A DNA stretch of 64,000 nucleotides from NCBI GenBank assembly GCA_009760855.2, contig WPIO01000047.1:3052001-3116000 (forward strand), in the 5' to 3' direction. This DNA comes from Cristatella mucedo. Its lineage: Eukaryota; Bryozoa; Phylactolaemata; Cristatellidae. Of this stretch, positions 57,393 to 64,000 are shown in pieces. The position numbers and the translations under genes were made by a program. The notes under the pieces are model-generated. The model had not been told where the DNA came from and did not search any database. It saw only the letters and a program-made list of their open reading frames with translations. The stretch's first letter is position 1. The number at the start of each line of letters is the position of its first letter.

Positions 57393-59145
57393 GCATGCTT
57401 TGCTCTTTTTAATGCATAATTCGTGGATCTTGGAAAGAGCAATAACGTCGAGGAATGCATATGAACTTCGAGAATGAAGCGGTAATAGGTGAGCAAGATC
57501 ATAACTAATATGCGGGTTACTAGCCGGCAGCATACCTAAACCTGCCGCTGGCGTGGCAGACCCGGCAGCCAGTAGTAACAAGCGTTTAGATGTCCAAAGG
57601 CGCGTAATGTCTTACTCTCTACCGTCAATTGAGTATCAGGTAAATTTTATGCAGGTCTTAGCTGTATCGGTTTTCCGTAAAAAATGTTTGCAATACCTTC
57701 GGATTTCGGAAGAGTTATGCAACGGACGTGGAATGCGTTATTCGCACTGTGTCAGTAGGCTAGAATTTACGATTGACATATACCAACTTATACATTGTAG
57801 AAGTGGCTTATGGGTTTACCTAATTTCACGCCTTTGAAAGTGTGCATTCTTGTGCAACGGGTTCCAATTGCCCATTTCACCGATTAGTCCTACATTTTCT
57901 GAGATACATTTGCCATTTCCACATTAGCCATAAGACAGCTGCCGTAAATTTTATTTATAGACTGTATAGTTTCTGATTTGCCCAGCAAATTCTGTGCAAT
58001 TGGGCTTTTGAGTTTTTATGCAATGGCCTCCACTGGCCTGGCCCACCTTAAATTTTTTTACTGTGCATTGCTGCTTGTTCCACCACCCACGGCTTTGATT
58101 CTAAATTATAGGGAACAGCGTTAAAGGTATACATTAAAATTTCAAGCAATTGCAAATTGGCGTCCTCGTGCTATGGCCTTCAATATCCCGGGCAGTCAGC
58201 CTCCCGACATGTTTGAAGGGTGATGCAGCTGCTATTTCCACAGTATGTGTCGCGCAATTGCAATTTTTATTCCAAATTTTAACAACAGTGTTTCGAGTTT
58301 ACCAACCAAAATTCACGCTGCAGCAAAACAAGAGCCGACGGACTGCTGCTATTATTACACATTATAGAAAACAGTTCGTCGGGTTTACCAACAAAATTGC
58401 TGGTGGAATATGTGAGGCTGGCTGGGCCACTGAAGGCCATTGTATGACTACGCTCGAGTATGGTAGCTTGCAATTTGATTGGCCAACCAATAACGCTGCT
58501 ATAATTTTGATAGAAATGGCAGTTTTGTGATGCCTATCGTATAACTGGTGCCTAAACAGTGATAGGGCATCTGGTTTGGGATAGAGCGTTAGAAGCCATA
58601 GAATGAAAGTGCACACGTGTAGCTGTATCTAATTTCTTGAGTAAAGCCGTAACAATGTTTGCTGTTATTTTGAATCTAGGTCACAGTTGCGAGATGCCTT
58701 TTGCAGCAGTAAAAGCTGTATCTCAGTATGAATATATAGAGAGGACGGCTTGACCAGACTGTTGGAAGCCCTAGCATGAGGACTCACAAGCCCAATGGGG
58801 TGAAATTCTGAAGGTAAACCCAGATCACTGTTTTCTGTAATGAGGAATTAAGAACGCAACTGCATGATGGTTATTGTGGAGATAGCAGATGTATGGTGGT
58901 TCGAATATTTAGGGCTACCATCTGACCTGAGCTATCAGAGGTCATAGCGTAAGAACGGACAAGTACAATGGCACTAAATTTAGTGGGTAACCCAGGACCA
59001 CTGTTCTCTACGATTTGGAATCAAAACCACAGGTGTACAATAAATATTTATATAAATAGCAGCTCTATCCCTGTGTATCGAATAATTTTTGGAACCCAGC
59101 AGTTACATGTACAATTTAAAGGGAAATGCCTAGTGTGGTTATTTT
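57393..59145. other. Stretch without recognised features
   Basis: Open frames of 94 codons (57553-57837, plus) and 126 codons (58150-58530, plus) lack any recognised motif, and no splice-linked exon was identified. Confidence 0.35.
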
Positions 59146-59149
59146 AAGC

Positions 59150-59490
59150 GTGTCATTATGAATATTGCAGCTAGAAATAATATGTTCGGTATCAGCATGC
59201 GTAAACACGAAAAGTACACATTTTAAAAATCCAGTAAACACTTTGAGGAGCAGGAACGTGTTTAGCTTCTCTTCAAGTTTCCTCAAGTCGCGTAATATTG
59301 TGACATTAGGAGTGAGTTCCAGGCTTTGAGATCATGCGACCTAAAGGCTAAGTTTCCAAAGAATTAAGGTTGGTTCTAAGCAAATTAAAGTGACTTGAGA
59401 CACAAGAGCTAAAATTAATGCCCTGGAGTCTCCCACTGAAATAAGGCAGAAACCACAGCAGTCGCGTTCGGTACCTGTGTCATGACAAAA
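59150..59490 (-). mobile_element. Decayed family A LINE mosaic, antisense part
   Basis: The antisense of the final [15 protein letters not shown] region (gagtgagttccaggctttga, 59310; gtttccaaagaattaagg, 59350) is joined to the antisense of the SYLSGRLQS block (ctggagtctcccactgaaat, 59424). The sequence between those two blocks is deleted. Confidence 0.75.
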
Positions 59491-59780
59491 CCAGATCTAA
59501 TGGCATTTAAAAAGAAGCTAAAATGCATCGAAATATTACAGCATTTAGTGGGTTTTTTTTATTCGTTCTTTGTGTGTTTATGAGAGTCGACATGAGAGTC
59601 GACACAGCTCATGCTGCCACTCACTCTACCTGCACGTCACTGCTGATCATATTATGCTTAGTGACATTTGAGCATTCTACCACAAGCCATTCTATCATGC
59701 GGTCTTTACAGCATATTTTAAGTGCGTAGTAAGCGATTGATTTTTCTGAGGGCGCAATACAATTTTTTATATTGATTTTA
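59491..59780 (+). mobile_element. Decayed family A LINE 3' end, sense
   Basis: Starts aaaaccagatctaatggcat (TSPDLTTFK region) and runs through gcatttagtgggt and catgctgccactcac to a degraded hairpin (ttttctgagggcgc, 59740). A short duplicated gagagtcgacat/acac lies at 59582-59605. Confidence 0.75.
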
Positions 59781-59849
59781 CTATTATATGTTACCAATAG
59801 CATCTGATGTGTCGAAGTACCAGGAAAAGCAAAGAGAGAGGCTTTATAT

Positions 59850-60165
59850 GACTACGCATTCCTGAGAAGGTCGTCAAATATCTGAATAAACGCTGACTCT
59901 TGACTAGCTCTAGAACCAGACTGGAACTTACTTGTATGGTTTGAAGTGTCAATGTATGGGAATAAGCTCCAAATAATAACCATGTATGCTCATCTGGTCT
60001 GCCAGAAATCTGTCTAGTTTTTTTGATAAGAACAGCAATATGGTGACTGGGCGAAAGTTGCTTAAGCTCTCATGGTCTTGTGTTTATTTGATCATTACTG
60101 GCGGAAACACAGCCGTTTTGAAAGGGCTAAGACAAGACCTAAGGCTTATGGCATGTTAAAATAAT
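59850..60165 (-). mobile_element. Family A LINE RT fragment, antisense
   Basis: The antisense of [10 protein letters not shown] (ctgagaaggtcgtcaaatat, 59862), SKFQSGF (accagactggaacttacttg, 59913) and the [10 protein letters not shown] to PFKKAVV region (gataagaacagcaatatggt, near 60023) appears in order. Confidence 0.85.
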
Positions 60166-60174
60166 ATTAATAAC

Positions 60175-60605
60175 GACAGACTTGATAAAGCGCCCTCGGA
60201 GAGCGCAATCTCTTTCTAGGTGATTTAAATTTGCTGCAAAGGAAACACGATCGGATGGTTAGTGGTAGAATGGTCGATAAAGAACAAGAATAACATGGTT
60301 AAAGGTGACATGCACAGGGTCAGCCTGAAAGTGCGGTTAGTGGCATCATGTAGTTTCACTGCGCACATGCACATAAAGGATAAATCACAGGGACCCACTA
60401 AATGCTCTGACAAATAGGGGCGTTTTTTAATTTCTTTTTAAATGTGATCAAGTCAGGGGATGTCGTGAAGCAAGTCGGAGTGAGTTGCAGGTTTGGGGAG
60501 CGTACGCACTATAGGCATGGTTTTCAAAGGATTTGAGGTTTTTACGATGTATAATTAAATAGACAGATTCAAAAATCAGGGGTACGGTGCTTAGCCTAAC
60601 GGGGC
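60175..60605 (-). mobile_element. Family A LINE 3' end, antisense
   Basis: The reversed hairpin tail (ataaagcgccctcggagagc, 60185) and full 3' untranslated region are present. The antisense of the TSPDL and [10 protein letters not shown] blocks runs to about 60600. Confidence 0.88.
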
Positions 60606-60799
60606 AGTTAGTTATATTTATTATGTTAGTTACGAATGTCAGCCGATCTTTCCATGTCTCACAATTAATAAATTGGAATTAGTTTTTGAAGGCTGGCAGT
60701 TTCTTAGACTGGAAAACCAACTAGGAACTAAAATAAATAAAAACGAGGTCCCTTGTGGTTGGCTCGAATACAGACGCTGATCTGTTCCAAGGAGTTCAG

Positions 60800-61015
60800 G
60801 GAGGTGATTCATGATGGATGCTGACACTGTGCATACTGCCATTAACCACACTGGCATGCTGACCTCCCATGTCACCCCGAACCATATTATTCTCGTTCTT
60901 TATTAAGCATGAAACCACTCACCACTCGACCTTTGTTACCTTTGCAGCAAATGTAAAGCACCTAGACAGAGATTGAGTTTTCTGAGGGCGCTTTATCAAG
61001 TTTATTATAATTATT
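60800..61015 (+). mobile_element. Family A LINE 3' untranslated end
   Basis: From gtgattcatgatggatgctg through gcatgctgacctcccatgtc to the hairpin (taaagcacctagacagagat, tttctgagggcgctttatc) and tataattattaat. There is no coding part. It faces the antisense tail at 60175-60605, giving an inverted pair. Confidence 0.88.
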
Positions 61016-62490
61016 AATTTGAGTTCTGTTACGATGGTACTGAGTGAGATGAGTTAGGAAGCTGTAACTTTACCGATTGACTCTCTGATATTTTCTATCT
61101 TATCAACAAAGAAGCTCGAGAAGAGAGATCACAAGGATAAAGAGGTAAGGAATTAAACTGGGAGCTCTTAAGAATTCTTGATTAAAACGTTAGCCAGAGA
61201 GGACGAGATGTTTGGGCATTCAGCGAAATTTGCTGCTGGCTGTTTCCTCGGCGCAGTTTGTGGACTTGGACAGGCTCTTGGGCAAACCGTGCTTGTTTTA
61301 GCTGAATGTATGCAGAATTTAGCATTCTTAGCCACCATCTCTAAACACTTCTATTTCATATCAAGAAAAATGAAAATTGCTCACTGATAAACCACTGTTA
61401 CGCATCCAAAGTAGGGCGTATTCACTGAACTTTGTTCACGAACTGCGCATGTTGGTATTTTCACAAAGAGAGTGAGTACAATATAACATGGTCTTTAAGT
61501 TCGTCAAGGAGAAAGACCAATAACAATTTGTGATCCCAGCTATGCATAACTAATAGCAATTACATTTCTTGAGTGCTAATGAAGGAGCTTTAGTTTTTGG
61601 TTTGTAAACTCATCCCGTTTTGGTATAGTAGAGTGAGAAATATAGCTTCCAAATACGGCACAAAAGACAGTGTTTAAAAATAAATTCGATGAAAATCCGA
61701 ATAGGCGTGGACACATCAGATTCTCAATGTCTTCACATTTTTTGCATTCAATTAAAATAGTTAAGTAACTTGTAAAAAGTTAAATATATTATTTTGTCTC
61801 GCTTCACAGACACGTCAGCCTGAAATCAATATTTCCGCATGCGGCATCGCGCAAAGATAATAACGAATTCAGCTAATACACATGAATTTGAAAAGTGTTC
61901 CAACCGAAACAGGTATTTTTGCAAGAAAGTAGCCAGCATGTCACCACTGCTTGCTTTACTAAAGCATTCATTAGGTTGCTTTGTATGCCTATTTTATTTA
62001 AGCTGTTCGTGAGTACTACTGTGTCCTATGAAGAACGTCTAGATATGGGCAAGAAATAGTAGCATCGATTTAGTTACTAATCGTGAATGGAATAATCTGG
62101 AATTTGAACATAAATTGGAGATATACTACCATTCAGCATCCGTTCACACAGACGACCAGCTCATTTGCACTTGACATCTATCGTTAGTATGCAGCTGTTA
62201 TTAGAGAGAGGTTTTCTTAAATAAAAAAGACAGGTATACTTTTTGCGGTTCGTACGCGGGACACATTGATAGAATTTGTGTTAGATACGTTAAAAAGATG
62301 TGTTTTAATAACCATGCAAGCTCATCAAAGTTACAGGTGCAGGATGGCTTTTAATCTGTCTTCATCATCAATATTCATAGCATTCTGTAAATGATAAATA
62401 CGCTTTTAGTATACTGCATCTAGCTATACCATGTTTATTTAATAACAAAAACTGCAGTGAAGAAAGTAACATAACGAAATTCTAAAGCAG
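61016..62490. other. 3' flank between LINE tail and the membrane-protein gene
   Basis: AT-rich. A 69-codon plus frame (61178-61387, hydrophobic GCFLGAVCGLGQALGQ) has no recognised family and no clear promoter. Nothing else was recognised. Confidence 0.35.
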
Positions 62491-62496
62491 TTGACT

Positions 62497-62502
62497 TTAT
62501 TT
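62497..62502 (-). terminator. Polyadenylation signal AATAAA
   Basis: AATAAA on the minus strand, about 142 bases after the stop codon of the last exon of the membrane-protein gene. The distance and single copy fit a 3' untranslated region ending near 62480. Confidence 0.65.
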
Positions 62503-62643
62503 TCTAGCAACAGGTAGTAATAAAAAGTTTAACTTCTTATCACAGTACACGACACACCAAGACAGGTTCTTTTAGAATCACTGAGCTGTCGAACTGAATC
62601 AGGCAAAGTGAGACTTATTCTCATAGGAAAAACAGTGCATCTT

Positions 62644-62819
62644 TTAAGTTCCTGTAGGGGACAACTTGGTAGCTGGCACTTGGCCTTGCTTGCTTTTCCG
62701 AATGGCAGCTAGAAGTCCAAGTACAAAAGCGGCGGGCACAACGACGATGCAAGCCGCGATAGCTGGTCCTATAGCACTGCCATCAATACCGATCCACATG
62801 TCCACGGAATTGGAATCAG
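62644..62819 (-). CDS. Last exon of a type I membrane protein
   Basis: The acceptor GACTTTTTGCAG is followed by 57 codons and a TAA. The peptide has a juxtamembrane stretch (DSNSVDMWIGIDGSAIG) and one hydrophobic helix, PAIAACIVVVPAAFVLGLLA. A stop-transfer cluster RKSK and a 13-residue tail ending KLSPTGT complete the chain. This layout means a single-pass protein with its N-terminal part outside the cell. The two leading bases complete an alanine codon begun in the previous exon. The family was not recognised. Confidence 0.7.
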
Positions 62820-62989
62820 CTGCAAAAAGTCAGGGTTACTCGGCGGGTCCAATATTTCTTGAGCAGAGCATGACTTCAGCTCGCAATATAAGAAACCGAT
62901 TATACGGTTTAGAAGTCACCCCATCACTGCATCATCTAACAGTCACTACTAGACATGTCACTACGCAGCTGCCGCATGTCATGACTAAC

Positions 62990-63109
62990 CCAAGGCTTCG
63001 GCTGGAGGCTCATTTTCTTCATTGCCTTTGGTCGCGCCAACTGAGAGGGTGAATGCCTCTTGAATTTCTCTCAGATCTTGATCCGTTGTCGATAATGGTA
63101 GGCAGCACT
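62990..63109 (-). CDS. Penultimate exon of the membrane protein
   Basis: A 120-bp exon between the acceptor TTCGTAAACAG and the donor TTGG|GTTAGT, phase 1 at both ends. It reads CCLPLSTTDQDLREIQEAF, then TLSVGATKGNEENEPPAEAL. It joins in frame to both neighbours. The paired cysteines and the acidic, proline-containing end suggest the stalk between an extracellular domain and the membrane helix. An alternative frame in the same interval hits a stop early. Confidence 0.55.
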
Positions 63110-63190
63110 CTGTTTACGAAACGAGAGGACACAAATGGCAGAATGCTTGTAGTTTGCTCAGTGTCTCCGATTGACAGCAATGTAGCTAAC

Positions 63191-63235
63191 CAGGGTTTGA
63201 AGAGTTTTCCGCGTCACAATTAAAATCTTCAGAAC
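63191..63235 (-). CDS. Micro-exon of the membrane protein
   Basis: A 45-bp segment after ATCTGCATAG with donor CCTG|GTTAGC, phase 1 at both ends. It reads SEDFNCDAENSSNP and joins the next exon as NPECCLPL. It contains one cysteine and one N-glycosylation sequon (NSS). It is supported by phase agreement only; the acceptor is weak. Confidence 0.4.
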
Positions 63236-64000
63236 CTATGCAGATATTCAAGAGCTTATTTTATTGGGAGGCAATTTTTATTCAAGGCGTGGCGACGAGC
63301 TTACTCCTTGGAAATATTAGGCGTCGGGTACTCCCATTTTATCCTACTGGGTCATGAGAGTAAAGTCTGAAGCTAAAGTCAGACAGCCTAACCAAAGCAT
63401 AGTGCGATCATCACTTGAAACGTACAATCGGTTCAAGAAAAACAAGCTTTGCAACCCTGTAATGAAATACAATCATTTTCAGGTCATTTAAAAACCCCCT
63501 TTGAATGCTTAATAAAAATTGTCAGTTTCTAACTCACTGCCGAATTTTCTCCGTTATCTGGGATTACAAATGTTTCTTAAAGTTATTTTAAAGTTATTAA
63601 AGTTATTCTTTATTATCAAAGCTATTTTTGAAAAACATTGATCAATCATCATCATAATATTGGTCAGGAATTCCGAAATTGGAAATTTAAGGAAAGATCA
63701 AGCTCAGTCACTCTGTCGGCAACCCACAAGACAGTTTGATTTATGATGAAGAAAAAGTGTGATTGCTATTTTCTTTTTAATGAATTAGTAAGAGAGCTCA
63801 GAATCATAATAGTTTCATTAAGTTTGTTAGTGTTTGGGTGATTTAGAACGCCTATTTAAACGATATCTGTTTATATCCAAAATCCTAGGCATCCCTGCGT
63901 ACATGTGCATGCACCACTTGAAAGCGTTTAAACTTTGACTGTTTCTGAAGGACTGCAGTTGCCAGCCACTATTTTATCTTGAGACTCTGTGCTTATGTGT
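63236..64000. other. Upstream intron of the membrane-protein gene
   Basis: Further exons are expected on the minus strand. A 40-bp candidate near 63310-63350 (RIKWEYPTPNISK) has splice-like borders but the wrong phase to join, so it is not called. Confidence 0.35.

Noticed and set aside
61178-61387. 69-codon plus frame with a hydrophobic glycine-rich centre
   Set aside because: No start context, splice site or family resemblance; length is within chance expectation for this window.
63310-63350. Further upstream micro-exon (RIKWEYPTPNISK) of the membrane protein
   Set aside because: It ends in phase 2 while the next exon needs phase 1, and joining gives an immediate stop.
1-64000. CRISPR arrays, bacterial operons, rRNA genes, LTR retrotransposons, viral sequences
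   Set aside because: No regularly spaced repeats, ribosomal motifs, LTR pairs with gag-pol order, or virus-like genes were seen. All RT sequence is of the non-LTR type.

Overview
This is metazoan nuclear DNA: long introns with GT-AG splice sites, roughly 35-40 percent GC as far as can be judged by eye, no bacterial gene organisation, and dense non-LTR retrotransposons. No long uninterrupted host gene exists. The longest open frames are reverse transcriptase fragments. The host is probably an invertebrate, because the semaphorin encoded here looks divergent, but the sequence does not identify the phylum.

Reading the minus strand exon by exon gives one multi-exon host gene. Its splice sites and codon phases agree at every junction from 28,184 down to 1,018. 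It encodes most of the sema domain and the start of the PSI domain of a semaphorin. A candidate signal-peptide exon lies at 43,145-43,250. At least one exon between that and 28,184 was not found, and the 3' end runs off the left edge. At the right end (62,497-63,235) the last three exons of a second minus-strand gene are visible. They encode a type I membrane protein with a short cytoplasmic tail, followed by a polyadenylation signal.

The rest is mostly intron filled with two related families of CR1/L2-like LINEs, called here family A and family B. Family A ends in a GC-rich hairpin followed by (ATT)n. Family B ends in a different tail finishing in a gagatatattacatta-like sequence. More than 20 fragments of both orientations are present. 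Notable are a 481-codon intact RT frame (38,764-40,209, minus), its near-identical inverted partner (40,440-42,832, plus), one near full-length family B element (52,993-56,540) nested in a family A copy, and a family A copy nested in a family B copy (13,545-14,580).

A 189-bp non-autonomous hAT element at 33,786-33,974, with 8-bp target duplications, closely resembles the SPIN family known for repeated horizontal transfer. Possible tRNA-derived SINE fragments, AT and GA microsatellites, a decamer tandem repeat and a CpG-rich block (51,940-52,440) complete the window. Family names and clade assignments rest on motif recognition only, since no search could be run.
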